Shown piece by piece: positions 34,709-44,400 of a stretch of DNA of 64,000 bases. The notes below the pieces were generated by a model. That model made no database searches, was not told the DNA's origin, and saw only the letters and a program-made list of their open reading frames with translations. The stretch comes from JAEUIX01 sp964611125 (GTDB lineage Bacteria; Planctomycetota; Phycisphaerae; Phycisphaerales; UBA1924). Where the stretch lies: NCBI GenBank assembly GCA_964611125.1, contig CAZSZO010000008.1:55397-119396 (forward strand), in the 5' to 3' direction. Within the stretch, counting starts at the first letter, position 1, and every line of letters begins with the position of its first letter. A program made the translations under genes and the position numbers.

Positions 34709-35526
34709 AGCGTGCAGAACACGGATCAGTGGTGACGGCGCTGGGGCGTTGCCTCGGCGTCGCGCCGTGGGGCCTCGTGTTGGGGCTCCTGCTGGCGGGC
34801 GCAGCTGGGTGCGCGCGTGAGGCGCGGGAGAGCGAGGTTGATGAACTCGGGCCGACCCGGGTGTCGATGGCCCGCGCCGAGCGGCGGCACTGGCGCGGCC
34901 AGAAGGCAACGGACGATCACAAGACGGAGGTGGTGATTCACATTGGCGCGAAAGAAACCGCGCAGGTGGGGTACTTGATCCAGCCGACCGGGTTCGTGAA
35001 GGACGATGGGTCGATTGAGGATTCCTGGAAGGCCTCCGTGGGCTTTTCGGATCCGGAGGTCAACCTGACCTGCGGAATCGCGGCGGGTTCGTGGCGGAAG
35101 CCGCGGGTGCGGGGCGTGCGCGTGGTCGCCGCGGCCAGCGGGACGGACATGATCAGCTATTGCGGCGAGGCAGGCGAGTTCGTGCTGGTGAGGCAGGCGA
35201 ATGAGGCGGTGGAGGTCTCGGCGGTGACGCCGGGTCAGTTTGTGACCAGGTGGATCGGCGAGAACCGGACGGCGTTGCTTGAGCCGGGGGCCTCGCGGCT
35301 CAAGGTGATCGTGACGCCGCCTGGCTGGATAGCGGGCCCGAACGCGACCAAGCTGATGGTGGAGCTTGAGCGGGTGCTGGCGCTGGCGCCGGGGATCTTC
35401 GAGCGGCTGAAGAAGCCGTTGAAGGAGCCGCCTCCTGAGGAGAACGGCGCGGCGGGAGGCCACCAGCCGGATGGCGGCGCCAGCGGCGGCACGGGCGGCA
35501 CGGGCGCGCCGGCTGATCGGCGGTGA
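34705..35526 (+). CDS. Lipoprotein paralogue A, coupled to the kinase-CHASE2 gene
   Basis: ATG 34705 overlaps the kinase stop (ATGA) and has AGGAGG 7 bases upstream. The 273-residue product has a signal peptide ending in LLAGAAGC, a lipobox-like site, so it should be lipidated. The body shares an unnamed domain with the next gene: VGYLIQPTG, RVVAAASGTDM-ISYCGEAGE, and ALLEPGASRLKV, all in the same order. The C-terminal ~40 residues are Pro/Gly-rich. No known family recognised. Tight coupling to a CHASE2 receptor suggests an accessory or ligand-binding role at the membrane. Confidence 0.82.
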   Translation: MKRAEHGSVVTALGRCLGVAPWGLVLGLLLAGAAGCAREARESEVDELGPTRVSMARAERRHWRGQKATDDHKTEVVIHIGAKETAQVGYLIQPTGFVKDDGSIEDSWKASVGFSDPEVNLTCGIAAGSWRKPRVRGVRVVAAASGTDMISYCGEAGEFVLVRQANEAVEVSAVTPGQFVTRWIGENRTALLEPGASRLKVIVTPPGWIAGPNATKLMVELERVLALAPGIFERLKKPLKEPPPEENGAAGGHQPDGGASGGTGGTGAPADRR

Positions 35527-35697
35527 TGGCCCAACGCGCGGGCGGCCTTGGTGGAAACCTGGTGTCGGCGTCGGAGCGGGCGCGGCCGTGCACGGGCTGT
35601 CCTCAGGGCCGCGCTCAACCTGAACGTGGGCGTGGGCGGTATGCTCGGATCCCTCGTCCGGTGGGGTCGCCCGGTTCGCGGCGTCGCCGGGAGTTTC

Positions 35698-36465
35698 ATG
35701 AGGAGCGCGGCCTTGAAGCAGCAGTTGATCCGGATCGAATGCCAGGCGTGGTGGGATCAGACGTTGGGCCAGCGCTTTGCCCGGTGGGCAGTGGCGATGG
35801 TTGCGGCTGTACTGCTGGGCGGGGTGCTGACCGCCGCGCCGGGGTGCAAGAGCCAAGAGGTGGCGATCGCCACCGGCGCGCAGGACAAGGCGGGGAAGCT
35901 GTCGATCAGTCAGCCGGTGGTGCTGCGCTTGACTCTTGAGGATGGCGAGAAGCTGGATTACCTGATCCAGCCGACGGGCGCCAAGGACGACCGGGGCGTG
36001 GAGATTGATGGAGCGGCACGGGCGAGCCTGCACTTCTCCGCGCCCACGGTGGAGGCCGATGCCGGGGTGGTCGCGGGGTCGGGCAAGCGGCCCAGGGTGA
36101 AGACCACGCGGATCGTCGCCGCGGCGAGCGGGACGAAGATGCTGGTGTACACCGGCCAGATCGGCGACATCTTCTATGTGTTCGAGGCCAGCGGCGGGCA
36201 TGTGGTGAAGCTGAGCCCGCGCGAGCCCGAAGGGCCCGCGGAGGTGTCGATCAAGCAGGGTGAGCTGGCGCTCCTGGAGCCCGGCGCGAAGACGTTCAAG
36301 GTGCGACTTGCGTCGGGGACATCGCCGCCGGACCCGACCAAGCTCGACCTGGAAGCGGCCCGGCTGGTGACCGAGGCGCGGGAGATCTTGCGGAACCTCG
36401 AGCAGTTGCTGCAGGCGCGGGCGGCTGGTGCGCCACCAGAGGGCCGTGCGCCTGGCGCGAGCTGA
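35698..36465 (+). CDS. Lipoprotein paralogue B
   Basis: The start is set at ATG 35698 (255 residues) with GGGAG about 6 bases upstream; in-frame ATGs at 35641 and 35548 are alternatives. A hydrophobic segment ending in LTAAPGC gives a probable lipidation site near residue 50, after an unusually long N-terminal region. The domain matches paralogue A: DYLIQPTG, RIVAAASGTKM-LVYTGQIGD and ALLEPGAKTFKV. The C-terminus is helical (ARLVTEAREILRNLEQLLQA). The two genes clearly arose by tandem duplication, with strong divergence. Function unknown. Confidence 0.8.
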   Translation: MRSAALKQQLIRIECQAWWDQTLGQRFARWAVAMVAAVLLGGVLTAAPGCKSQEVAIATGAQDKAGKLSISQPVVLRLTLEDGEKLDYLIQPTGAKDDRGVEIDGAARASLHFSAPTVEADAGVVAGSGKRPRVKTTRIVAAASGTKMLVYTGQIGDIFYVFEASGGHVVKLSPREPEGPAEVSIKQGELALLEPGAKTFKVRLASGTSPPDPTKLDLEAARLVTEAREILRNLEQLLQARAAGAPPEGRAPGAS

Positions 36466-36581
36466 GCCTCGGAGGCCGGTTTGTCGGCGTTGCGCGATCT
36501 TCGCAGAGCAAGGAGACCCCGGCCTGGATGGCGAGCGTACTTCTGGGTTGCCCGGCGCGCTGGCTGGGCGGGGGGTGACCT

Positions 36582-39290
36582 GTGAGTGCATCAGGGTCTG
36601 ACGCGCAGGGTGTGGACGAGGGGCGTGCTGAGGCTGGCGGCGCGCCTGCCGGGGCCGGGGACGACCCCGGCGCCCAGCCTGCGGTGGACGGGCCGCGGGT
36701 CTTCATCAGTCACGCGAGTGAGGATCGGGCGTGGACCGACTCGGCGTGCCGGGCGCTTGAAGAGCGGGGCATCAAGTGCTGGATGGCGCCCCGAGATGTG
36801 CCGGTGGGGGCGAATTACGGCGAGGCGATCATCCGGGCGCTCGATTCGTGCCGGGTGGTGGTGGTGGTCTTTTCGGGAGCGACGGGCCGCTCCGGCATGG
36901 TGGCGCGGGAGCTGGAGCGGGCGGCGTCGCGTGGGCTGGCGATGATTCCGCTGCGGGTGCAGGACGGGGCTTCGCCGCCAGCGAGCCTGGAGTTCTTTTT
37001 GTCGGCGGCGCAGTGGATCGACGCGTCGCGCCCGCCGCGGGCCCAGAGGCTGGAGGAGTTGGCTGCGGCGGTGGAGGCGGCGCTCGGGGCGCCCGAGCCG
37101 GCGCGCGGGCCGGCCCGGGTGAAGGCGACCCCGGACGTGATCGGCCCGTACCGGCTGCTGTCGATGATCGGTGAAGGGGGTTTCGGCGAGGTCTGGCTGG
37201 CGGAGCGGCGCGAGCCGATGGTGCAGCGGGTGGCCCTCAAGATCATCAAACCGGGGATGGATTCACGGGCCGTGATCGCGCGCTTCGAGCAGGAGCGGCA
37301 GGCCCTCGCGGTGATGGACCATCCCAACGTGGCCAAGGTGCTCGATGCGGGGACGACGCCGGCGGCGCTGGGCGCGCGGCCCTATTTCGTGATGGAGTAC
37401 GTGAAGGGTGAGCCGATCACGGCGTTCTGCGATCGGCACGGGCTGGATCTGCGCCGAAGGTTGGAGCTGTTCATCCCCGTGTGCGAGGCGATCCAGCACG
37501 CGCACCACAAGGGGATCATTCACCGCGACATCAAACCCGGGAACGTGCTGGTGAGCGCGGGGGATGCGCCCGCGGGGGGCCTGCCCGGGGGCGCGGCGCA
37601 GGTGAAGGTGATCGACTTCGGCGTGGCCAAGGCGATCAGCCACGTGATGACCGACATGACGCTGTTCACCGAGCAGGGGCGGATGATCGGCACGCCGGAG
37701 TACATGAGCCCGGAGCAGGCGGGGGGCGAGGCGGACATCGACACGCGCACGGATGTCTACTCGCTCGGGGTGCTGCTGTATGAGTTGTTGACGGGGGCGC
37801 TGCCGTTCGAGCCGCGCGAGCTGCGGGCGAAGGGGTATGAGGAGATCCGGCGGATCATCCGCGAGGTGGAGCCGCCGCGTCCGAGCGCCCGGGGCTCGCG
37901 GTGGTCGGGGGGCCCGGTGCTGCCGTCGCTGCCGTCGCTCTCGGAAGTGGGAGCGGGGGGTGCGGATGGCGCGGCGGGGGCGGGCGGGAGCGCGGCCTCA
38001 GGCGCGCGCACGGGCGGGCGGACGGGCGGCGGCGACGAGGCGGTCCGGGAGCTGCGGCGCGAGCTGGACTGGGTGCCGCTGAAGGCGATGGCCAAGGATC
38101 GCGCGCGCCGATACGCATCGCCGCTGGCGCTGGCTGATGATGTGCGCAACTATCTGGAGGGGCGCGTGTTGGTCGCGGCGCCGGAGAGCCGCTGGTATCA
38201 CCTGCGGAAGTTTGCGAGCCGGCACCGGGGCGCGATCATCGCCGGCGCGGCGATGGCGGCGGTGCTGGCGGCGGCGACGGGCGTGTCGCTGGTCTTCGCC
38301 GCGGGCGAAGCGCGGATGCGGCGGGCCGCGGAGGACAGCAACATCGTGATGCGGGTGACCAACGACTTCGTGGTTGACGCGATGCTGCCGGCGATCGCGC
38401 GCACGCGCGACGGGTTCGAGCGGCTCGTGCCGACGCTCCTGGAGCGGGCCGCGGCGGAGCTCGACCAGCCGATCGAGCCGGGGTCGGACGACTCGGCGGT
38501 CATCCGCTCGCGCGAGCCGCACATTCTCGCCCAATTGCGGATCAACCTCGCCGAGCAGTTCATGGCGGTTGACCGACCTGCGGCAGCGCGGGCGCAGCTG
38601 GCCAAGGCGGTCGCGCTGCAGGAGCGGGCCTTTGGCCCCGAGCACCCGCGGACGGTGACGACGCGCTCGAACCTGGCCCGGGCGCTCGCGTCGGAGGGCG
38701 ATGTCGCCGCCAGCGCGACAATGCTCGAGGAGGTGACCCGCTCCTGGGAGCGACTGGGGGCGGAGCCCGAGCAACTGGCCCCGACGCTGACGTCGCTGGG
38801 CTCGGCGTACCGCCGGCTCGGGCGGCTGCAGGAGGCGGAGCGCGTGCTGGTGCGGGCCCGGGCCCTGTGGCGCGGCGGCGAGGGCCACTGGCTGGCGTGG
38901 GAGTGCCTGAGCGCCCTGGGGCTGGCGGAGCGCGATCTCGGGCGCCTGAGCGAGGCGGAGGCGATGTTCCGCGAGGCCCTGATGCACTCGGCGGCGTCGC
39001 AATTCCCGACTAAGGCGTCGGGGAACCAGCGCCGGCATCTGGCCAGCGTGCTGGCGCTGCAGGGCCGGCGGGCCGAGGCCGAGGCCGAGCTGATCAAAGC
39101 CGGTCAAGACCTGGAGCAGTCGCTCTACCCCGAGCACCGGGCGTGCATCGCGCTGGCGGAGGACCGGGCCAAGCTTTACGCGGGCTGGCCCGGACGGGAG
39201 GCGGACGCGGCGGAATGGACCGCGCGCGCGGAGGAGCTCAACCGGCGCGCCGGAGGGCGCGAGGGCGGCGCGGAGGCGCCGCCCGGGTGA
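36582..39290 (+). CDS. TIR domain - Ser/Thr kinase - TPR fusion protein
   Basis: A 902-residue protein starting at GTG 36582. Residues ~39-165 form a TIR domain: RVFISHASEDRAWTDSACRA, CWMAPRDVPVGANYGEAII and a Glu in MVARELE (Glu110) at the position of the NADase glutamate of bacterial TIRs. The kinase domain follows (~188-525): IGEGGFGEVWLAE, Lys220, HRDIKPGN with Asp316, VIDFG with Asp345 and GTPEYMSPEQ, interrupted by a Gly/Ala-rich insert (~436-485). One membrane helix lies at ~550-575. The C-terminal ~300 residues are tetratricopeptide-like repeats (AVALQERAFGPEHPRTVTTR, TLTSLGSAYRRLGRLQEAER). TIR domains signal by protein interaction or by consuming NAD; the kinase could be gated by the TIR. 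It follows the lipoprotein genes by 116 bases. Confidence 0.92.
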   Translation: MSASGSDAQGVDEGRAEAGGAPAGAGDDPGAQPAVDGPRVFISHASEDRAWTDSACRALEERGIKCWMAPRDVPVGANYGEAIIRALDSCRVVVVVFSGATGRSGMVARELERAASRGLAMIPLRVQDGASPPASLEFFLSAAQWIDASRPPRAQRLEELAAAVEAALGAPEPARGPARVKATPDVIGPYRLLSMIGEGGFGEVWLAERREPMVQRVALKIIKPGMDSRAVIARFEQERQALAVMDHPNVAKVLDAGTTPAALGARPYFVMEYVKGEPITAFCDRHGLDLRRRLELFIPVCEAIQHAHHKGIIHRDIKPGNVLVSAGDAPAGGLPGGAAQVKVIDFGVAKAISHVMTDMTLFTEQGRMIGTPEYMSPEQAGGEADIDTRTDVYSLGVLLYELLTGALPFEPRELRAKGYEEIRRIIREVEPPRPSARGSRWSGGPVLPSLPSLSEVGAGGADGAAGAGGSAASGARTGGRTGGGDEAVRELRRELDWVPLKAMAKDRARRYASPLALADDVRNYLEGRVLVAAPESRWYHLRKFASRHRGAIIAGAAMAAVLAAATGVSLVFAAGEARMRRAAEDSNIVMRVTNDFVVDAMLPAIARTRDGFERLVPTLLERAAAELDQPIEPGSDDSAVIRSREPHILAQLRINLAEQFMAVDRPAAARAQLAKAVALQERAFGPEHPRTVTTRSNLARALASEGDVAASATMLEEVTRSWERLGAEPEQLAPTLTSLGSAYRRLGRLQEAERVLVRARALWRGGEGHWLAWECLSALGLAERDLGRLSEAEAMFREALMHSAASQFPTKASGNQRRHLASVLALQGRRAEAEAELIKAGQDLEQSLYPEHRACIALAEDRAKLYAGWPGREADAAEWTARAEELNRRAGGREGGAEAPPG

Positions 39291-39317
39291 GGCGGGCGGC
39301 GCCAACTCGACTGACGT

Positions 39318-41174
39318 TCACTCCACCGTCACGCTCTTGGCGAGGTTGCGGGGCTTGTCGACGTCGTGGCCGCGGGCGACGGCGGCGTAGTAGGCCATGA
39401 GCTGGAGGGGGACGACGGCGAGCATGGGGCTCAGCGGCTCAGGGACGTCGGGGATGTAGAGGACGTCTTGGACGTACTTCTTGATCTGCTCATCGCCCTC
39501 GGTGGCGACGGCGATGACGTGCCCGCCGCGGCTGCGGACTTCCTGGATGTTGGACATGACCTTTTCGTACTGGCGGCCGCGGTTGGCGATGAAGACGGCG
39601 GGCATGCCCTCGTTGATGAGGGCGATGGGGCCGTGCTTCATTTCGGCGGCGGGCATGCCCTCGGCGTGAATGTAGCTGATTTCCTTGAGCTTGAGGGCGC
39701 CTTCGAGGGCGGTGGGGTAGTTGTAGCCGCGACCGAGGAAGAGCCAGTTCTCGCGTTCGACGTACTTCTCGGTGACCTTCTTGATGTGGGCGGCCTGCTG
39801 GAGGATGCGTTCGGTCTTCTCGGGGATCTGCTCCATGGCGCGCAGGAGCTCGGCGACCTGGTCGGCGGAGAGGATGCGGCGGCGGGCCATGAACAGGCCG
39901 ATCATGGTGAGGGCCGCGACCTGGCCGGTGAAGGCCTTGGTGCTGGCGACGCCGATCTCCGGGCCGACGCGCAGGTAGACGCCGGCGTCGGTCTCGCGGG
40001 CGATGCTGCTGCCGACGACGTTGATGACGCCCAGGGCGAGGGCGCCGCGCTCCTTGGCCTCGTTGAGGGCGGCGAGGGTGTCGGCGGTCTCGCCGCTCTG
40101 GCTGACGGCGATGACGACGGTGCCGTCTTCGATGACGGGGTTGCGGTAGCGGAACTCGCTGGCGTATTCGGTCTGGGCCTGGACCTTGACGAGGTCCTCG
40201 AGCAGGTAGCGGCCGATCATCGCCGCGTGGAGGGCGGTGCCCTGGGCGGTGAGGATGACGCGCCGGGCCTTGGTGAGCTCCTTGGCGAAGTTGGCGAGCC
40301 CGCCGAGCACGACCTTGCCTTCGGTGCTGTTGATGCGCCCGCGGCAGCAGTTGCGGATCGAGGAGGGCTGCTCGAAGATCTCCTTGAGCATGAAGTGCGG
40401 GTAGCCGCCCAGCTCGATCTGCTCGAGGTCGATCTCGAGCTGCTGCACCTTGGCGTTGACGGGAGTGTTGTGAATGTCGGTGGTGTGGAAGCCGTCGCGG
40501 GTGATCTTGACGACGTTGTAGTCGTCGAGCAGGAAGGCCTGGGAGGTGTGGCTGATGATCGCCGCGGCGTCGGAGGCGACGATGTATTCACCCTGCCCGA
40601 CGCCCACAAGCAGCGGCGAGCCCTTGCGGGCGACGACGAGGGTGTCGGGCTCCTTCTCGCAGATCACCGCGATGGCGTAGGCCCCGGTCACCTCGCGCAG
40701 GGCCGCCTGCACGGCCTTCTCGAGGTCGCCCTCGTAGAGTTCGCCGATGAGCATCGCCAGGACTTCGGTATCGGTCTCGCTGGCGAAGGCGTGGCCCTTC
40801 TCCTGGAGATAGGTCTTCAGCGCGGCGTAGTTCTCGATGATGCCGTTGTGCACCACCGCGATTCCGTGCCGGTCGTCGCGATGGGGGTGGGCGTTGAGCT
40901 CGGTCACGGCGCCGTGCGTGGCCCAGCGGGTGTGGCAGAGCCCCAGCGAACCGCTGAAGGGGACCGGCCCTGGTCCGCAATAGGCCGACATGAGCTCGTC
41001 GATCCGCTCCTCCATCATGGCGACGCGCCCGACGGCCCGGCCGACGTTGAGCCTGCCGCCGTCGATCACGGCGAGGCCGGCGGAGTCGTACCCGCGATAC
41101 TCAAGCCGCTTGAGGCCCTCGATGAGCAGGCCCTTGGCGGGTTTGGAGCCGATATAGGCGACGATTCCGCACAT
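39318..41174 (-). CDS. glmS: Glucosamine-6-phosphate synthase (glutamine-hydrolysing)
   Basis: The start is ATG 41174, because processing must leave the nucleophile Cys2 of MCGIVAYIG at the N-terminus; the same frame runs further upstream without meaning. The 618-residue protein has the N-terminal glutaminase (LEYRGYDSAGLAV, HTRWATHGAVTELNAHPH) and two SIS isomerase domains (AVSQSGETADTLAALNEAKE, GVASTKAFTGQVAAL), ending in LAKSVTVE as in typical GlmS. It makes glucosamine 6-phosphate from fructose 6-phosphate and glutamine, the entry to cell-envelope amino sugars. No riboswitch-like leader is evident in the ~285 bases upstream, and no neighbouring glm gene is present. Confidence 0.96.
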   Translation of the reverse strand: MCGIVAYIGSKPAKGLLIEGLKRLEYRGYDSAGLAVIDGGRLNVGRAVGRVAMMEERIDELMSAYCGPGPVPFSGSLGLCHTRWATHGAVTELNAHPHRDDRHGIAVVHNGIIENYAALKTYLQEKGHAFASETDTEVLAMLIGELYEGDLEKAVQAALREVTGAYAIAVICEKEPDTLVVARKGSPLLVGVGQGEYIVASDAAAIISHTSQAFLLDDYNVVKITRDGFHTTDIHNTPVNAKVQQLEIDLEQIELGGYPHFMLKEIFEQPSSIRNCCRGRINSTEGKVVLGGLANFAKELTKARRVILTAQGTALHAAMIGRYLLEDLVKVQAQTEYASEFRYRNPVIEDGTVVIAVSQSGETADTLAALNEAKERGALALGVINVVGSSIARETDAGVYLRVGPEIGVASTKAFTGQVAALTMIGLFMARRRILSADQVAELLRAMEQIPEKTERILQQAAHIKKVTEKYVERENWLFLGRGYNYPTALEGALKLKEISYIHAEGMPAAEMKHGPIALINEGMPAVFIANRGRQYEKVMSNIQEVRSRGGHVIAVATEGDEQIKKYVQDVLYIPDVPEPLSPMLAVVPLQLMAYYAAVARGHDVDKPRNLAKSVTVE

Positions 41175-41459
41175 GATTGGATTCCGTTTGGACCCACGAG
41201 GGGCCGAGCTGCTTACCAGAATGATCGAACCCGAACGCAACACCCGCCCGGGACCGGGCGGAGCCTGCGTCTGGGATCGGAATGGTACGGGACAGGCTTG
41301 GGCCCTGATCGACGTGAACGGCCAAATTGTCGTGGGTATCGGACGGCGGCGCCGGCCGGGCTGGCCAAGGAGAGCCTGGGGGCCGGGGCCCGGGGCTGGG
41401 GTGGCTGGGGAGCGAGAGGGGCTTGGCCGGGTGGGGCGACGACTTCAGCGCGTTTTGTC

Positions 41460-44400
41460 TCAGCACCCGCCGAAGAACGTCGCGATGTAGTCGGCGAGGT
41501 CATCGGGGTCGATGAAGCCGTCGTTGTTGAAGTCGGTTTCAGGGGCCGGCGGCGTGGCGAAGAAGGCGCCGATGAAGTCGGAGAGGTCGTCGGGGTCGAT
41601 GACGCCGTTGCCGTCGACATCGGCGAGGCAGGTGGTCAGGCGGACTTCGGTGGCGGTGTAGCGGATGGCGAGCCCGGCGCCGGGGGGGAGGCGGACCTCG
41701 CCGAACCGGCCGACGACGCTCCCGGCGGAGAGCACGGTGAACGACTGGATGCCCGCGGGGGTGAATCCGTCGAGCAGGCGGACATCGAGCACGCCATCGA
41801 GGAAGGCGGTCCCGGCGACGGTCGTGCGGTCGAACTGGGCGGGGTCGGACCCGGCGATCTCCTGAACAAGCGTCGAGAACGAGCCCAGGACGACATCGCC
41901 GCCGAAGGTGACGAGGCCGGGGCTGTTGCCGGGGCGGAGGTCGCCCTCAAGGAACACCAGGCCGGCGCCGGGGAACGAGCCCGAGCCGGACACGGCGCCC
42001 AGGAAGACGGTGTTGCCGCCGGTGCTGGTGCGGATCGTCCCGTTGTTGAGCACGTCGTCGACAAACGTGGCGTCGGACGCGCCGGAGATCGTGATGGCGG
42101 CGCCGGGGCGGTTGTCAACATCGCCGAACACGTCGGTGACGCCGAATGAGAGCGCGACTGAGCCGAGGTTGGTCAGCCCGCCATCGAAGCGGAGCAGCCC
42201 GTTGCGGGCGAAGATGAGCCCGCTGGACGCCGAGTTGGTGAGGGGCCCGTCGAACTCGACGGCGCCGCCGATCACCTCGATGAGCCCCGCGTTGGCGTGC
42301 GCGTTGGTGGAGGCGAAGTGCATGGCGTCGCCAAGCCCGATGCGGATGTCTCCCGCGGCGGCGTTGGAGAGCGGCGCCGCGAGGCGCCCCGACCCGCTGA
42401 TCACACCGCTGTTGGTCAGGGCCGAGGCTTGGAGGCGGGGGGCTGCGCCGCGGAGGACCAGATCGCCCTGGTTGGTCACCGAGCCGAAGTTCGCCAGAGC
42501 GCTGTCGATCACGAGCGTTCCGGCCGCGGCGGTGGAGAGGGTGTTGCCCTGAATCAGCGAGAGGGGGGCGAAGTTGACCTCGCCTGCGCTGACGCTGAGG
42601 GAGGCGATGCTGGAAACAACGCCGGAGATGGTGAGTCTGCCTGGGCCAGCCTTGGTGAGCGGGGAGCCCAAGAAACCCCCCGTCAGATCGGAGACGTTCA
42701 CGTCGCCCAGGCACTCGATGGTGGAAGGCGCGGTGACGAGGACCGGGCGGGTTATGGAGACGGGGGCGGTGAGCCTGAGCGTTCCGCCGTTGAGGAGGAC
42801 GTCGGTGTCCGGGGCGCCAAGCGCGCTGTCGGAGGCCAACGAGAGCACACCGGCGTCGATGCGCGTGAAGGCGGGGTCGTTGGCGGCCGCGAGCGTGACG
42901 ACGCCGGTCCCGGCCTTGACGATTCCGCCCGGGCCGACGAGCCGAGCGTCGACGAACCCGGCATTGAGGTCGTAGGCGTTGGCCCGCAGGAACCCCGTAC
43001 CAATGACGGCGGGCCGGAGTTCGCCGCCATTGAGCGTGAGGCGGTCGATGGTCTCCTCACGGACAATCAGCCGCCCGGGACTGTTGATCACCACATCGCT
43101 GGAGTTGGCCAGGCGCTCGTTATCGCCGAGGCTCAGCGACCCGGCGCTCACGGTGGTGGTCCCGCTGAACGTGTTGGCCCCCGTGAGCAGGAGCGAGCCG
43201 TTGCCGATCTTGGTGATCCCGCCCGTGAGGCCGGCGTCGCCAATGACGCCGCTGAAAGTGCTGGAGACGTTCCCGGCGCCGATGGCGAGGGTCGCGCTGA
43301 TCACGTTGATGGCGCCGGCGCCGCTGATCCCCGCCACGGTGTCGTCGAAATTGATCACCTCGAGGCGCCCGGGCGGGTTGATGGTCACCACGGTGGTGTC
43401 GGGAAGGACGTTGAAGCCGTTGGTGGTGAGAACGCCGCCGTTGATGATTGTCGGCCCGGTGTAGGTGCTCCCGGGGGCTGAGATGAACAGGTTGGTCGCG
43501 GCGTTGTTTTTGGTGAGCGTGGCGGCGCCTTCGAGCCGGCATCGAATGATGCCGCCGTCGAGATTGAATGCCGAGGCGGTGATGGTGCCGAGCCCGCTGA
43601 CGGCGCCGCCCAGGATGCCGGCCGTGGCTGAGCAGACGTCCACGGTCTGTGTAAAGCTCTGCGGATCGAAGGTCCCCCCGTCGACCGACAGCCGGCACGA
43701 GCTTGACAGCCGCTGGCCGGCCGAGATCACCAGCGTGCCGGCGGTCACCTGAACTGTGCCGGCGAACGTGCTGGCCCCGCTCAGCGTGAGCGTGCCGGGG
43801 CCGGCCTTGGTGAACCTGGTGCCAGTTGACGGACCGGTCAACTGCCCGGCGAAGGTGTAGGCGGCTCCGGCGCCATTCCCGACGGTCAGGGCCGAGCCCG
43901 AGGGCAGACTCACCACCGTTGTCGAGGAGTTGCTGACGAGCTGGCCGATGGTGTCGGTCTGCCCGCCCACATCGAAGGTCGCCACCCCTGTCAGCCCCAC
44001 CGTGCCGGTGTCGGGAAGGCTTCCCCCGGACTCCAGCTGGAGCGTGCCGTCGGTAACGGTGACGCCGCCGGTGTGCGCGAGCGCCGCCGCGACAGCCAGC
44101 CGGCCGGGCCCGTTCTTCACCAGTGCTCCCACGCCGCTGCTGGGGCCGGAGAGCCTGACCAGGCGGAGGGCCGAGTTCTGCGCCAGCGTCAGCGTGGCGC
44201 CGGCGTTCAGCGTGATGGAGCTGGTCGAGGCGACCAACAGGTCTCCGTTGACGGCGTTCCACGTTTGCGACACCGGGATCGAAACGGGCCCTCCGAGGAT
44301 CTGATTGACGGCGCTCTGAACCGACACGCCGCCGGACCGGATGGTGAGCATCTGCGGACCCAGGAGAGCGAAACCGGAGGCGCTGGTGATGAATGTGATC

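Noticed and set aside
39366..42149. A 927-residue plus-strand frame opposite glmS
   Set aside because: A shadow of glmS and the dockerin gene, caused by high GC; composition is dominated by Gly, Asp, Val and Ala, with no motif.
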